A DNA stretch of 64,000 bases from Microbulbifer variabilis ATCC 700307 (GCF_000380565.1 NZ_AQYJ01000029.1:434001-498000); one strand, 5' to 3'; shown: positions 42,972 to 53,702, counted from the stretch's first letter. Translations and numbers: made by a program. Notes: generated by a model not told the origin, from the letters alone.

Positions 42972-44616
42972 AGACTCTCTCCTTGAAGGGCTGCAGGCCG
43001 ATGCGGTTATAGGTATCGATAAAGGGTTCTTCAGCTTGGCGCTGCTCAACATAAAAGTCGAGAATTTTACCAATCACTTCAGGGACTTCTGCGCGGGAAA
43101 AGCTCGGGCCCAGTACTTTGGCCAGGCTTGCCTCGTTGGAGGCGCTACCTCCAAGCTGGATTTGATAGAATTCCTCGCCCTTTTTATCGACGCCAAGAAT
43201 TCCTATATGCCCCACATGGTGGTGGCCACAGGCATTCATACAGCCGGAGATATTCAGGTTCAGGTCGCCCAGGTCATATAGGTAATCCATATCGTCGAAG
43301 CGGCGTTGGATTGCTTCGGCCACGGGGATGGATTTGGCGTTGGCAAGGGAGCAGTAGTCACCACCGGGGCAGCAAATCATATCGGTCAGGGTGCCGATAT
43401 TTGGGGTGGCGAAGCCATACTTACGCGCCTGCTGCCATAAATCATACAGCTTGCCTTGCTCCACATCGGCGAGTACTACATTCTGGTCGTGGGTGACACG
43501 GGCCTCACCAAAGCTGAAGTTGTCGGCGAGCTCTGCAATGGCGTCCAGTTGGCTGTCGGTTACATCACCAGGGGGTACGCCGGTGGGCTTGGTGGATAGC
43601 TTGATAGCGCGGTAACCAGGTACCCGATGCGGGTAGGTATTGCGTTCCAGCCAGCGGGCAAAAGCTTTATTGCCATCCGTTTGTTGCTGTAGCGCGTCCT
43701 GCGTACTGGCGCTGTCAAACTCTTTGTATTCAGGTGATGTGAAAAAGGACTTGGCCCACTGCAAAGCTTCCTGGGTCAGCTTCTCTGCACCATCTTTAAT
43801 ATGCTGCCACTCCTCTTCTACCCGGCGGCCAAATTCCTCTGGGCCAAGGGCTTTTACCAGGATTTTAATGCGCGCTTTGTATTTGTTATCGCGGCGGCCC
43901 AGCTGATTGTATACGCGTACAATGGCTTCCAGGTAGGACAGCAGGTCCTCTTCAGGTAGGAAGTCACGAATGGTTTCGGCAATAACCGGTGTGCGGCCCT
44001 GGCCGCCACCAACCAGCACCTGGAACCCGATTTCCTCGCCGCGCTTGATGATTTGTACGCCGATATCGTGTACGCGGATGGCGGCGCGATCCTGTTCTGA
44101 ACCACTCACGGCAATCTTGAACTTGCGCGGCAGGAAGGCGAACTCAGGATGGAAGGTGGACCACTGACGGATAAGTTCGCAGTAGGGGCGTGGGTCGGCG
44201 ATTTCGTCGAGGGCAATGCCGGCGTAGGGGTCTGAAGTGGTGTTGCGAATACAGTTGCCGCTGGTTTGTACAGCGTGCATTTCCACTTCGGCCAATTCGG
44301 CCAGAATAGCGGGTATATCTTCCAGCTGCGGCCAGTTGTACTGCAGGTTCTGGCGCGTAGTGAAGTGGGCATAACCCTTGTCGTAATCGCGGCTCACACG
44401 AGCGAGGCGGCGCAACTGGGTACTATTGAGCAGGCCATAAGGTACGGCAATGCGTAACATGGGGGCCAGTCGCTGAATATAGAGGCCATTTTGCAGGCGC
44501 AGCGGCAGGAATTGTTCCTCGCTTAACTCGCCAGCGAGATAACGTTCCGTCTGGCCGCGGAACTGGGCCACGCGATCGTTGATGATGGCGCGATCCCGGT
44601 CGTCGTATCGATACAT
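42955..44616 (-). CDS. cysI: Nitrite/sulfite reductase hemoprotein (CysI type)
   Basis: A 553-residue siroheme/[4Fe-4S] reductase that reduces sulfite to sulfide in cysteine synthesis. It begins MYRYDDRDRAIINDRVAQF, shows RNTTSDPYAG and RKFKIAVSGSEQDRAA in the parachute domain, and the cluster cysteines in CCPGGDYCSLA and NISGCMNACGHH near the C-terminal third. The frame is open to 44751, but family length and the N-terminal motif favour the ATG at 44616. The electron donor is not encoded here. With DUF934 it forms a sulfur-assimilation pair. Confidence 0.93.
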   Translation of the reverse strand: MYRYDDRDRAIINDRVAQFRGQTERYLAGELSEEQFLPLRLQNGLYIQRLAPMLRIAVPYGLLNSTQLRRLARVSRDYDKGYAHFTTRQNLQYNWPQLEDIPAILAELAEVEMHAVQTSGNCIRNTTSDPYAGIALDEIADPRPYCELIRQWSTFHPEFAFLPRKFKIAVSGSEQDRAAIRVHDIGVQIIKRGEEIGFQVLVGGGQGRTPVIAETIRDFLPEEDLLSYLEAIVRVYNQLGRRDNKYKARIKILVKALGPEEFGRRVEEEWQHIKDGAEKLTQEALQWAKSFFTSPEYKEFDSASTQDALQQQTDGNKAFARWLERNTYPHRVPGYRAIKLSTKPTGVPPGDVTDSQLDAIAELADNFSFGEARVTHDQNVVLADVEQGKLYDLWQQARKYGFATPNIGTLTDMICCPGGDYCSLANAKSIPVAEAIQRRFDDMDYLYDLGDLNLNISGCMNACGHHHVGHIGILGVDKKGEEFYQIQLGGSASNEASLAKVLGPSFSRAEVPEVIGKILDFYVEQRQAEEPFIDTYNRIGLQPFKERVYAKAS

Positions 44617-44882
44617 AACAGCTTGATTCCATTGCCTTTGTGCGCTGATGGTGGAGAAAGGGGCGAGCCCCGGATAAATCTCCGCTGGCGCATAACATAC
44701 CAGCGCTCTTATGCAATAAATAACAATATTTTCCGCTATATCTGTAACCAACGGTTATAACGGAAAAGGAATTGCTCGCATATGCTGTCTTGCGCGATAA
44801 ACGGAGATTTGCTCTACTTGACTGGCCGTTCCATGCGGCTCATCTACTTTGCATAACAATAATGAGCAATCGGAGTGATTCG

Positions 44883-44999
44883 ATGAATGAAGAAGTAGTT
44901 GTTACCCCGGAAGAAGACAATTTTGTAGACGCTATAGCCGCCGTGGCTCTAGTCGCTATTTTTGTTGCCACCTGTGTTTTCTGGGTTGCTACCCGCTAG
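44883..44999 (+). CDS. Small membrane protein
   Basis: A 38-residue protein. An acidic head (MNEEVVVTPEEDNF) precedes a single transmembrane helix (AIAAVALVAIFVATCVFWVA) and a short basic end (TR). GGAG lies about 9 bases before the ATG, and a GC-rich hairpin follows the stop. It is divergent from cysI by 266 bp. It is too short for most gene finders; a small-protein role in the membrane is plausible, but no function is known. Confidence 0.65.
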   Translation: MNEEVVVTPEEDNFVDAIAAVALVAIFVATCVFWVATR

Positions 45000-45008
45000 T
45001 AACCCAAT

Positions 45009-45034
45009 GGCCCGGAGCTAGGCATTACCGGGCC
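45009..45034 (+). terminator. Terminator hairpin after the small membrane protein gene
   Basis: GGCCCGG-N12-CCGGGCC is a perfect 7-bp GC stem, 9 bases after the stop codon. The tract behind it is pyrimidine-rich and ends in TTTT at 45046-45049. Confidence 0.65.
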
Positions 45035-45126
45035 TCCTACCTTCATTTTGTTAGGATGTTAGCAAAGGCAGCGGACTAGTCCTATCGGTTTCTTTAGTCG
45101 TAGTCGCTTGATTTCTGACCACGCTC

Positions 45127-45348
45127 TTAGCCCATATTGCCCAGAACAGTTTTCACAATGAGAGCCAATGCCAGTACAAAAAATGTGGTGAAGAGAATAC
45201 CGGCGATAACATAGTTCACCATGCTACCGCTTTGAAAATCACGCTGTCGATTCTTGTTACTCTGAACGCCGATTGCCGCGGCCAGAGTGCTGAGCACTAT
45301 CTGGCCAAAACCGGGTTTACCTGCCTTTTCTTTATTATTTTCTTGCAT
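45127..45348 (-). CDS. DUF2970 family small membrane protein
   Basis: A 73-residue protein of the DUF2970 family. After a polar head (MQENNKEKAGKPGF) come a first amphipathic part with AAIGVQSNKNRQRDF and one transmembrane helix (YVIAGILFTTFFVLALAL). The frame can be extended, but AGGAG sits about 9 bases before the ATG at 45346-45348. It begins 4 bp after the metH stop, so it is co-transcribed with metH. Function unknown. Confidence 0.85.
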   Translation of the reverse strand: MQENNKEKAGKPGFGQIVLSTLAAAIGVQSNKNRQRDFQSGSMVNYVIAGILFTTFFVLALALIVKTVLGNMG

Positions 45349-45352
45349 AGGC

Positions 45353-48300
45353 TCACTCCTCCAGATTGGGACGTAGCCAGCGCTCCAGTTCCAGTTCGCT
45401 GACACCTTTTCGTTTGGCAAGACTTTGCAGCTGGTCCCTGCCAATTTTGCCGACATTGAAGTATTTTGCCTGGGGGTGGGCAAAGTACCAGCCACTCACT
45501 GCGGCTGCAGGCATCATGGCAAAGTGTTCAGTAAGACTGACGCCTGCATTTTGCTCCGCCTGTAGTAATTTGAATAGAGTGGCTTTTTCCGAATGATCTG
45601 GGCAGGCCGGATAGCCCGGGGCAGGGCGGATACCTTGGTAAGCCTCCTTGATCAGCTCCTCGTTGCTAAGCGTTTCATCTGCCGCATAGCCCCAATATTC
45701 TTTACGGACCAGGCGGTGTAATGTCTCGGCAAAGGATTCCGCCATACGGTCTGCCAGGGCTTTTACCATAATGGCGTTGTAATCATCATGTTTGGCTTCG
45801 TAACTCTCCGCCAGCTCATCTGCGCCGATACCGGTGGTTACTGCAAAGCCGCCCACATAATCTATTTGGCCGGATTCCAGCGGCGCAACGAAGTCCGCCA
45901 GAGAGCGGCACAGACCATCGCCGCCGCGTTTCTGTACCTGTTGGCGCATATGGTGAAGGCGGGCCAGTTCCTCGCTGCGGCTTTCGTCCTTGTAGACGAT
46001 GATATCGTCGCCGACGCTATTGGCGGGCCAGAGGCCGAATACGGCACGTGCACGCAATAGTTTCTTATCGATAATCTCTTTTAACATGCGTTGGGCATTG
46101 TTGTAGAGATCGGTAGCTGCTTCTCCTACGATTTCGTCTTCAAGGATCGCTGGGAATTTACCTGCCAAATCCCAGGAGATAAAGAAGGGGGTCCAGTCCA
46201 TAGTATCGAGCAATTTCTCCAAGGGGAAATTGTCGATCACGGTGAGGCCCAGCTTGTTGGGGCGTGCCGGCTGGTAGTTTTTCCAGTCGAACTCCGGTGC
46301 GGTGTCACGCGCCTCCTCGTAGGTCAGGCGGGTGTCATTGCGCTTGCGGTTGGCGGTGCGGGTGCGCACTTTCTCATATTCGGCCTGGACCTTTTCCACG
46401 AAAGCCGGGCGCAGCTCATCGGAAATCAGACTGCTGGCCACACCTACGGCGCGGGATGCATCCGCCACATACACCACTTGGTTGCGATGAAACTGGGGGT
46501 CAATTTTCACGGCGGTATGGGCTTTGGAGGTGGTGGCTCCACCGATAAGCAGGGGAATATCAAACTCCTGGCGCTCCATCTCGGCAGCTACGTGAACCAT
46601 TTCATCCAGGGAGGGCGTGATTAGGCCAGACAGGCCAATAATGTCACATTCTTTGTCCCGCGCAGTTTGAAGGATGGTTTCCGCAGGGACCATAACGCCT
46701 AAATCGATTACTTCGTAATTGTTACAGGCCAGCACGACTCCCACGATATTCTTGCCGATATCGTGCACATCCCCTTTAACAGTAGCCATCAGGATGCGGC
46801 CGTTGGAGCGACTGTCCTCGGTTTTTTCCGCTTCAATATACGGTTGTAGGTAGGCTACCGCCTGTTTCATTACCCGGGCGGATTTCACAACCTGGGGCAA
46901 GAACATCTTCCCTTCACCAAACAGGTCGCCGACGATATTCATGCCATCCATCAGCGGGCCTTCGATCACATCCAGCGGGCGTGAGGAGTTGGCACGGGCC
47001 TCTTCGGTATCTTCCTCGATGTAGTTGTTTATGCCTTTTACCAGGGAGTGTGCCAAGCGTTCGTTCACGGGCAGTTGGCGCCAGCTCAGGTCCTCTTTGC
47101 GCGCAGCTCCTCCACCATCGCCTTGGTACTTGGGAGCGATTTCCAGCAGGGCCTCAGTAGCATCCGGGCTGCGGTTAAGGATTACGTCCTCGACTTTGTC
47201 TCGCAGTTCCTCCGGCAATTCGTCATAAACCGCCAGCTGGCCGGCATTAACGATACCCATATTCAGGCCGGCTTTAATGGCGTGAAACAGGAATACGGAA
47301 TGGATGGCCTCACGTACCGGGTTGTTGCCCCGGAAGGAGAAGGAAACATTGGATACGCCGCCGCTGATCTGGGCACCGGGCAGGTTTGCGCGAATCCAGC
47401 GGCAGGCTTCGATAAAGTCCACCGCGTAATTATTGTGTTCCTCTATGCCGGTGGCGACGGCGAAAATATTCGGGTCGAAAATAATATCGGTGGGATCGAA
47501 GCCGACTTCATCCACCAACACATCGTAGCTGCGCTTACAGATTTCAATTTTTCGCTCGAAAGTATCCGCCTGGCCATCTTCATCAAAAGCCATCACCACC
47601 ACAGCCGCACCATAGCGCAGGCACAGCCGGGACTTTTCGATAAACTCCTCTTTGCCTTCCTTGAGGCTGATGGAGTTCACTATGGGCTTGCCCTGAATAC
47701 ACTGCAGTCCGGCCTCGATCACCTCCCATTTGGAGGAATCCACCATAAATGGCACCCTGGCAATATCCGGCTCGGTAGCGGCAAGATTGAGGAACCGGCG
47801 CATAGCGGCAAATGCGTCGAGCATCGCCTCATCCATATTGAAGTCGATCACCTGTGCACCGTCTTCCACCTGTGCAGCAGCCACTTGCAAGGCGGTGTCG
47901 TAATCCTCTTCCAGGATCAGGCGCTTAAATCGGGCGGAGCCCGTGACGTTACAACGCTCGCCCACATTGACGAATAGGGCATTTTCATCGGCGACAAATG
48001 GCTCCAGGCCTGATAGACGCAGTGCGGGTTTAATTTTTGGCAATTGTCGTGGGGCCAAATCGGCCACCGCTTCGGCAATTGCGCGGATATGATCTGGAGT
48101 GGTACCGCAGCAGCCGCCGAGGATATTGATAAATCCACTGCGGGCAAATTCCGCTACGATTGCGGCGGTCTGCTCCGGGGTTTCGTCGTATTCGCCAAAT
48201 TCATTGGGCAGTCCCGCGTTGGGGTGGGCGGAGACATAAGAGGCACAGGCGCCTGACAAGGCTTCCACATAAGGGCGCAATTCGGTGGCGCCCAGGGCGC

Positions 48301-49048
48301 AGTTAAGCCCCACAGAAATCGGTTTTGCGTGGGCAACGGAATAGTAAAAAGCTTCGGTAGTCTGGCCGGAAAGGGTGCGGCCGGAGGCATCGGTAATGGT
48401 GCCGGAAATCATAATCGGCAATTCGAAACCCAGCTCCTCAAAGAGCTGCTGCATCGCATAGATGGCTGCCTTGGCATTGAGGGTGTCAAAAATGGTTTCA
48501 ATTAAGATCAGGTCACTGCCACCATCAATCAAGGCGCGGCCCGCTTCTACATAATTTTCTACCAGCTGATTAAAAGTGACATTGCGTGCGCCGGGATCAT
48601 TGACGTCTGGTGAAATACTGGCGGTACGGGAAGTGGGGCCGATTACGCCGGCTACCCAGCGAGGGCGTTCTGGGGTGGAAAGTGCATCCGCTGCGCGGCG
48701 CGCAATCTCTGCGGAAGCTCGGTTGATCTCCACCACCAAGTGTTCCATATCGTAATCTGACTGGGACAGCTGGGTCGCGTTAAAAGTATTGGTTTCGATA
48801 ATGTCTGCACCGGCTTCCAGGTACTCCCGGTGGATCTTTTCAATCAGCTCCGGGCGGGTCAGGCTCAATAGATCATTATTGCCCTTCAGGTCGCGGGGGA
48901 AGTCGGCGAAACGCTCACCTCGGTAATCGGCTTCTTCCAGCTTTTCCCTTTGGATCATCGTCCCCATGGCGCCATCCAAAATCAGGATGCGCTGTGCGAG
49001 CGTGCCATTTAGTTGCTCTAGACGTTGATCACGGGACTGCTCGGACAT
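45353..49048 (-). CDS. metH: Cobalamin-dependent methionine synthase
   Basis: A full-length MetH (1231 residues) that transfers methyl from methyltetrahydrofolate via cobalamin to homocysteine. Order of modules: homocysteine-binding barrel with the zinc site GGCCGTT (about 310-316), pterin-binding barrel (about 355-620, with [12 protein letters not shown]), cobalamin domains with DVHDIGKN (about 760), whose His is the lower cobalt ligand, and the C-terminal reactivation domain with [14 protein letters not shown]. The organism therefore needs or makes B12. No cobalamin riboswitch was recognised upstream. Confidence 0.97.
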   Translation of the reverse strand: MSEQSRDQRLEQLNGTLAQRILILDGAMGTMIQREKLEEADYRGERFADFPRDLKGNNDLLSLTRPELIEKIHREYLEAGADIIETNTFNATQLSQSDYDMEHLVVEINRASAEIARRAADALSTPERPRWVAGVIGPTSRTASISPDVNDPGARNVTFNQLVENYVEAGRALIDGGSDLILIETIFDTLNAKAAIYAMQQLFEELGFELPIMISGTITDASGRTLSGQTTEAFYYSVAHAKPISVGLNCALGATELRPYVEALSGACASYVSAHPNAGLPNEFGEYDETPEQTAAIVAEFARSGFINILGGCCGTTPDHIRAIAEAVADLAPRQLPKIKPALRLSGLEPFVADENALFVNVGERCNVTGSARFKRLILEEDYDTALQVAAAQVEDGAQVIDFNMDEAMLDAFAAMRRFLNLAATEPDIARVPFMVDSSKWEVIEAGLQCIQGKPIVNSISLKEGKEEFIEKSRLCLRYGAAVVVMAFDEDGQADTFERKIEICKRSYDVLVDEVGFDPTDIIFDPNIFAVATGIEEHNNYAVDFIEACRWIRANLPGAQISGGVSNVSFSFRGNNPVREAIHSVFLFHAIKAGLNMGIVNAGQLAVYDELPEELRDKVEDVILNRSPDATEALLEIAPKYQGDGGGAARKEDLSWRQLPVNERLAHSLVKGINNYIEEDTEEARANSSRPLDVIEGPLMDGMNIVGDLFGEGKMFLPQVVKSARVMKQAVAYLQPYIEAEKTEDSRSNGRILMATVKGDVHDIGKNIVGVVLACNNYEVIDLGVMVPAETILQTARDKECDIIGLSGLITPSLDEMVHVAAEMERQEFDIPLLIGGATTSKAHTAVKIDPQFHRNQVVYVADASRAVGVASSLISDELRPAFVEKVQAEYEKVRTRTANRKRNDTRLTYEEARDTAPEFDWKNYQPARPNKLGLTVIDNFPLEKLLDTMDWTPFFISWDLAGKFPAILEDEIVGEAATDLYNNAQRMLKEIIDKKLLRARAVFGLWPANSVGDDIIVYKDESRSEELARLHHMRQQVQKRGGDGLCRSLADFVAPLESGQIDYVGGFAVTTGIGADELAESYEAKHDDYNAIMVKALADRMAESFAETLHRLVRKEYWGYAADETLSNEELIKEAYQGIRPAPGYPACPDHSEKATLFKLLQAEQNAGVSLTEHFAMMPAAAVSGWYFAHPQAKYFNVGKIGRDQLQSLAKRKGVSELELERWLRPNLEE

Positions 49049-49441
49049 ATACCAATCCTTATGTTGTCGATGGCGTGAGAGCCATCAATCTTAGCACAGT
49101 ACTTCCACCAAAAAGGGGGCGACTTAGTGTATCAATAGAGTATCCCCACAATAACCGGTATTTTTTTTCTAAATAACAGCAATTTATGTTTATGGTTGCG
49201 CTATTCATGGGTACAAAAAAGCAGGCGGCAGTTTTGTTGCGCCTTATACACTGTTAGGACCTGCTCTTTTCAATAGCATTGATTCAGCAGTTTCAGGTAG
49301 AGAATCTAAACGGGGCTAAGGGGCAGGGAATTTCACAGTGTGACTAATTGGTGCTCTAGACTTCCCACAGTTTTTCATTCTTTGATACTGATAATCGAGT
49401 GATATCCGCCAATTAACGTTTCATTTTGCTGGAGGCTACTG
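49049..49441. other. Intergenic region between metH and the PfpI-like gene
   Basis: About 390 bases carrying the divergent promoters. A hairpin GATGGC-GTGAGA-GCCATC at 49069-49086 lies in the metH leader. No SAH, SAM or cobalamin riboswitch pattern was recognised. Confidence 0.5.
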
Positions 49442-50122
49442 ATGAAAATACTGATGGTACTGACTTCGCACGACCAACTGGGCAATACCGGTAAGAAGAC
49501 CGGTTTTTGGTTGGAGGAGTTTGCCGCACCTTATTACATCTTTAAGGATGCGGGAGCTGAGGTGACCTTGGCGTCTCCAAAGGGCGGTCAGCCGCCACTG
49601 GACCCTAAAAGCGATGAACCGGATTTCCAGACAGCGGCAACTGAACGCTTTCACCAGGATCCGGCAGCCCGGCAAGTGCTGGCTAACACTGTGAAACTAG
49701 CTGATGTAAAAGAGCCAGATTTCGATGCAGTTTTTTATCCTGGAGGTCATGGCCCACTCTGGGATCTCGCGGAGGATCAGAAGTCTATCTCCCTTATTGA
49801 GGACTTCTTTGCTGCGAATAAGCCAATAGCTGCAGTCTGCCATGCTCCCGGTGTTTTCCGTCACACCTTGCGCCAGGATGGCAAACCGCTGGTCTCCGGT
49901 AAGAGTGTCACAGGCTTTACCAACACCGAGGAAGCTGCAGTTCAGTTGGTGGATGTGGTGCCCTTCTTGGTGGAGGATATGCTCAAAGATAAAGGGGGAC
50001 ACTATTCCAAGAAAGACGATTGGGCGCCCTATGTGGTGCAGGATGGCAAGTTGGTGACTGGTCAGAATCCTGCCTCATCAGAGGAAACTGCCCAGACTCT
50101 AATGGGACTGATCCTGGTTTAG
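49442..50122 (+). CDS. DJ-1/PfpI family (class I glutamine amidotransferase-like) protein
   Basis: A 226-residue DJ-1/PfpI protein. The nucleophile elbow is AAVCHAPG (Cys 133, His 134), and the acidic partner lies in GFWLEEFAAPYY (Glu 25 or 26). GGHGPLWDL gives the oxyanion region. This pattern matches the Hsp31-like group (glyoxalase III/chaperone), proposed to act on methylglyoxal; the exact role is not certain. A GC hairpin follows the gene. Confidence 0.9.
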   Translation: MKILMVLTSHDQLGNTGKKTGFWLEEFAAPYYIFKDAGAEVTLASPKGGQPPLDPKSDEPDFQTAATERFHQDPAARQVLANTVKLADVKEPDFDAVFYPGGHGPLWDLAEDQKSISLIEDFFAANKPIAAVCHAPGVFRHTLRQDGKPLVSGKSVTGFTNTEEAAVQLVDVVPFLVEDMLKDKGGHYSKKDDWAPYVVQDGKLVTGQNPASSEETAQTLMGLILV

Positions 50123-50131
50123 GCTGGCTTT

Positions 50132-50162
50132 GGGAGGCGTCGAGGGACGCTCGTCACCTCCC
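50132..50162 (+). terminator. Hairpin after the PfpI-like gene
   Basis: GGGAGG at 50132-50137 pairs with CCTCCC at 50157-50162, with an inner CGTC/GACG pairing. It starts 10 bases after the stop codon. Confidence 0.5.
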
Positions 50163-50240
50163 GGCCAATACACCGGTTTCACTTGAGCGCTTCTGAGAGT
50201 AAAATACCCGACAAAGTAGCTCGGTTATTTGAGAAGGCTT

Positions 50241-50831
50241 ATGTCAGAATTGAATGTCACCATTACCGAATCTGCGCAGGAATACCTGAAGGAACTGCTG
50301 GCCAAGCAGGACTGCGAGGGAATTGCCATTCGCATGTTTGTCTCTAACCCCGGCACACCCAGTGCCGAAACCTGCATCGCATACTGCCGCCCTGGTGAGG
50401 AAGAGGCAGATGATGTGATGATTGAGATGAATGGTCTCAAGGCATACTTCGAAGGGCGGAGTGTGCCTTACCTGGATGAGGCTCGAGTGGATTATTCATC
50501 AGACAAGATGGGCGGCCAGCTTACTATTCGTGCGCCCAACTCGCGCATGCCCAAGATTACCGATGACAGCCCCATCGAAGACCGGATCAATTACGTACTC
50601 TATAACGAAGTGAATCCCGGACTTGCTGCTCATGGTGGCCAGGTGAGTCTTGTGGAGGTTACCGAAGACAAGTTTGCTGTGCTCAAGTTTGGTGGAGGCT
50701 GTCAGGGGTGTGGCATGGTGGATATGACCTTGAAAGAGGGCGTTGAGAAAACACTGAAGGAAAAGATCCCAGAGCTTGCTGGCGTGAAAGATATTACTGA
50801 CCATACCGATAAATCCCAGGCTTACTATTGA
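50241..50831 (+). CDS. nfuA: Fe-S biogenesis protein NfuA
   Basis: A 196-residue NfuA. The N-terminal A-type-like domain ([16 protein letters not shown]) lacks the usual cluster cysteines, and the Nfu domain carries the CxxC pair in GGGCQGCGM with [18 protein letters not shown] before it. NfuA carries a [4Fe-4S] cluster to targets under stress. The frame extends to a TTG at 50229, but GAGAAGG precedes the ATG at 50241. A clear intrinsic terminator follows. Confidence 0.96.
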   Translation: MSELNVTITESAQEYLKELLAKQDCEGIAIRMFVSNPGTPSAETCIAYCRPGEEEADDVMIEMNGLKAYFEGRSVPYLDEARVDYSSDKMGGQLTIRAPNSRMPKITDDSPIEDRINYVLYNEVNPGLAAHGGQVSLVEVTEDKFAVLKFGGGCQGCGMVDMTLKEGVEKTLKEKIPELAGVKDITDHTDKSQAYY

Positions 50832-50878
50832 TCGCAAATGCCGGGTTAGCCCGAATGGCATGATTGTCTGAGTTAAAA

Positions 50879-50903
50879 AGCGGCCTATAAGGTCGCTTTT
50901 TTT
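50879..50903 (+). terminator. Intrinsic terminator of nfuA
   Basis: AGCGGCC-TATAA-GGTCGCT stem with one G-T pair, followed by TTTTTTT, 47 bases after the stop codon. A typical rho-independent terminator. Confidence 0.88.
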
Positions 50904-51061
50904 ATTGTGCATTTTTAACTCCCATTCTCATGTTTGATGCGGCGAACGGCAGGGTGCCGCATTGCTTCCCCCTGTTTATATTTGATTTATTGACAACGCT
51001 TTTCTGTTGATGAAGTGGCGTTTTCCTTGCAGATACACTGGACTGGCGGGGAAGAAAATTT

Positions 51062-51919
51062 ATGTTTGACCAGGTAGTGTTTGCCGGTGGCGGTGTTCGT
51101 TGTACCTGGCAAATTGGATTCTGGGATGCAGTGGCCAGTGAGATACAGCTGACCCCGAAGGTGGTTAGTGCTGTTTCCGCCGGGGCTTTGGTATCGAGCC
51201 TGATCCTTATGGGGAAATCCCTGGCAGCGGTAGATCACTTTGCCTCGGAGTTTCGTAGCAATAGTAAGAACATCCACTGGCAAAACCTGTTTAAGAGTGA
51301 GCCGGTCTTCCCTCATCACGATATTTACCGTCGAGCCATGCGTAAACTATTTGCCGGCGGCCTTAAAAAACTGCGTGCGACTGCAGACTTGCGTGTCGCG
51401 GTCGCTTATTCACCAGAGTGGCTCAAGGGGCCTTTAGCACTGCTTCTGGGGATTGGAATCGACTATTCCGATACCTATATCTCACGCAGCTTACATCCGG
51501 ATGGTGCCCGGCGGATTGGCTATCGGCAGTCCTTTATTTCCGTGCACAAATGCACTGATGAGTTGGAACTGGAACGGCTAATTTTAACCTCTTCTTGTAC
51601 GCCCCCTTTGACACCAAGGCAGCAATTTAGGGGCGCGGAAATTCTTGATGGTGGTGTGGTGGATAGTGTGCCGGTTGGAGGCTTGGACCCGACCCCGGGT
51701 AGGGTCCTGATTTTGCTGACCAGAAATTATCCTCAGTACCCTTGGTGTTTTACCTGCCATAGGGGTGAACAGTTGTGGACTTATGTGCAGCCCAAGCAGC
51801 CTCTGTCGATCCGGGTATGGGATTTTGCAAATCCCGAGGCTTTGAACCGGGTTTTTCACGCTGGGCGCGCAGACGGCCAAGCATTCCTGGCGATGCTACT
51901 GGCAGGAGAGCACTGTTGA
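51062..51919 (+). CDS. Patatin-like protein, paralog 1 of 6
   Basis: A 285-residue cytoplasmic patatin-fold protein. Loop AGGGVRCTWQIGF (8-20) is the oxyanion segment, with Cys 14 where patatins have Gly or Ala. The nucleophile is Ser 39 in AVSAG, so the usual first Gly of GxSxG is Ala. Asp 196 in LDGGVVDSVPV completes the dyad, preceded by SSCTPPLTPR. A hydrophobic stretch (about 122-133) occurs in every paralog. Patatins hydrolyse acyl esters of lipids; the substrate here is unknown. It opens the array about 230 bp after nfuA, and 30 bp separate it from paralog 2. Confidence 0.83.
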   Translation: MFDQVVFAGGGVRCTWQIGFWDAVASEIQLTPKVVSAVSAGALVSSLILMGKSLAAVDHFASEFRSNSKNIHWQNLFKSEPVFPHHDIYRRAMRKLFAGGLKKLRATADLRVAVAYSPEWLKGPLALLLGIGIDYSDTYISRSLHPDGARRIGYRQSFISVHKCTDELELERLILTSSCTPPLTPRQQFRGAEILDGGVVDSVPVGGLDPTPGRVLILLTRNYPQYPWCFTCHRGEQLWTYVQPKQPLSIRVWDFANPEALNRVFHAGRADGQAFLAMLLAGEHC

Positions 51920-51949
51920 CGATTAGCCGCGAAAGTGGAGTTGCGCGGA

Positions 51950-52834
51950 ATGTTTGATCAGGTGGTCTTTGCTGGTGGCGGCGGGCGCTGTACCTGGCAG
52001 ATAGGGTTTTGGGAGACCGTTGCTGAAAAAATTCAATTGCGCCCCCGTGTGGTGAGTGGCGTGTCCGCAGGCGCATTGATTGCAGGCCTGATTATGATTG
52101 GCAAAGCCCCGGCAGCTGTGGACTATTTTGCCTCTGTGTTTAAGGCCAATCAAAGGAATATCTATTGGCGTAACCTGTTTCGCAAGGAGCCGGTGTTTCC
52201 CCACTATGATATTTACAGGAACGGTATCAGGGCACTTTTCTCAGAACGTTTTCCTCGCCTGAGATCTGCGGCTGAGTTGAGGGTTGCCATCTCCCGGCCG
52301 CCGAGCTGGCTTCCGGTTTCCCTGTCATTGGCTATGGGGGGGGCTGTTTACTACTCAAATAAATATCTGCTGCACGGGCTTCATCCCTCCGCAGCGCGAC
52401 GCCTGGGGTATCACCAGGATTTTTATCGTGTCCAGGATTGTGCTGATGTAGCCGACTTTGAGCATTTGATATTGAGCTCATCTTGTACGCCACCTTTTAC
52501 TCCTCGATTACGATTCCATGGTCTGGAGGCACTGGATGGTGGGGTGGTAGACAATGTCCCGGTTGGGGGAATAGATCCTGGCAAAGGCAGGGTGCTAATC
52601 CTGCTGACACGCCGTTACCCAGGTTGTCCTGATTGGTTCATCGAGCGTAGGGGGGAGCAACTCTGGACCTATATACAGCCATCGAAGTCTCCGCCGATCA
52701 GTGTTTGGGACTTTACAAATCCGGAGGGGCTGAGAAGTACCTGTGAAATGGGCCGCCATGACGGCCGACTTTTTTTACGCAATGTACTGGCAGATCGCTG
52801 TTTTTACACTGACGTGGGGAAAAGTAATGTTTGA
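51950..52834 (+). CDS. Patatin-like protein, paralog 2 of 6
   Basis: A 294-residue paralog and the only one with the canonical elbow GVSAG (Ser 39). The loop is AGGGGRCTWQIGF, the Asp lies in LDGGVVDNVPVGG and the SSSCTPPFTPR block is intact. The C-terminus has a longer tail than the others (after DGRLFL about 18 residues). The frame starts at 51935, but MFDQVVFAGG at 51950 matches the other paralogs. Its stop overlaps the start of paralog 3 by 8 bp, so they are coupled. Confidence 0.83.
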   Translation: MFDQVVFAGGGGRCTWQIGFWETVAEKIQLRPRVVSGVSAGALIAGLIMIGKAPAAVDYFASVFKANQRNIYWRNLFRKEPVFPHYDIYRNGIRALFSERFPRLRSAAELRVAISRPPSWLPVSLSLAMGGAVYYSNKYLLHGLHPSAARRLGYHQDFYRVQDCADVADFEHLILSSSCTPPFTPRLRFHGLEALDGGVVDNVPVGGIDPGKGRVLILLTRRYPGCPDWFIERRGEQLWTYIQPSKSPPISVWDFTNPEGLRSTCEMGRHDGRLFLRNVLADRCFYTDVGKSNV

Positions 52835-53702
52835 ACAGATGGTCCTTGGTGGAGGTGGCGGTCGTTGTACCTGGCAGCTGGGTTTCTTGATGGCTATTAC
52901 GCAGGAGATTGAGTTGGCACCTAAAGTGATCTGTGCTGCGTCAGGTGGAGCCATGGTGGCAAGTTTCCTGTTGATGGAAAGGTGTGAGGAGGCGGCAGAT
53001 TATTTCCATTCGGTGTGCAGGAACAATCAGAGCAATATTCACTGGAATAACCTTATTTCTGACGAGCCGGTATTTCCTCATTTCTCCATTTACAAAAAAG
53101 GAGTGAACCATCTGTTTTCTGGGGGGTTCGAGCGTTTATGTGCTGCTGCTGACTTGCGAGTGAGCGTTATTCACCCACCTTCATGGTTACCGTCTCCCCT
53201 GGCTTTAGCGACAGGAATTGCGCTTGATCACCTAGAGAAGCAATTTGCACAAAGACTTCACCCAACAATGGCTTTCCGGTTTGGTTTTCGCCAAATGTTT
53301 TATGGGGCGCGGGACTGCTCCAATGTGGCCGAATTAGAGCACTTAATTTTGAGCTCCTGCTGCAACCCACCCTTATCTCCCAGGCTCTATTTCAATGGTG
53401 AAGAAGCCCTTGATGGTGGGGTTGTGGGCAATGCACCGGTTGCGGGCCTTGATGCTGTAAGAGGCCGTGTCCTGATTCTCGATGCCGGGCATTTTGCTAA
53501 CTTCCCAACATTTCACAGCGTGCGTAAGGGAGGTCAGCTATGGACTTACGTTCAGCCATCCCAGGCGCTACCGATCAGCGTTTGGGAATTTAGTGATCCG
53601 GAGGCTACTCGAAAAACTCTGGAGATCGGTCGTGCTGACGGACAGGCTTTCCTGAAATACCTATCCAGCGAAGAAATAAAAATCCTTTGGGGTTGGGATT
53701 AA
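52827..53702 (+). CDS. Patatin-like protein, paralog 3 of 6
   Basis: A 291-residue paralog, the most divergent. The loop is LGGGGGRCTWQLGF and the elbow is AASGG, with Ser still in place; the Asp block reads LDGGVVGNAPV, and SSCCNPPLSPR replaces SSSCTPPFTPR. Around residue 220 the LTRRYP strand seen in most relatives is DAGHFANFP. The frame could begin at 52743, but the conserved MFEQ start at 52827 is preferred. A gap of 119 bp separates it from paralog 4, where a new promoter may lie. Confidence 0.82.
   Translation: MFEQMVLGGGGGRCTWQLGFLMAITQEIELAPKVICAASGGAMVASFLLMERCEEAADYFHSVCRNNQSNIHWNNLISDEPVFPHFSIYKKGVNHLFSGGFERLCAAADLRVSVIHPPSWLPSPLALATGIALDHLEKQFAQRLHPTMAFRFGFRQMFYGARDCSNVAELEHLILSSCCNPPLSPRLYFNGEEALDGGVVGNAPVAGLDAVRGRVLILDAGHFANFPTFHSVRKGGQLWTYVQPSQALPISVWEFSDPEATRKTLEIGRADGQAFLKYLSSEEIKILWGWD

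Noticed and set aside
49049-49441. Possible cobalamin, SAM or SAH riboswitch upstream of metH
   Set aside because: Only a simple GATGGC/GCCATC hairpin was seen; none of the conserved riboswitch cores could be traced.
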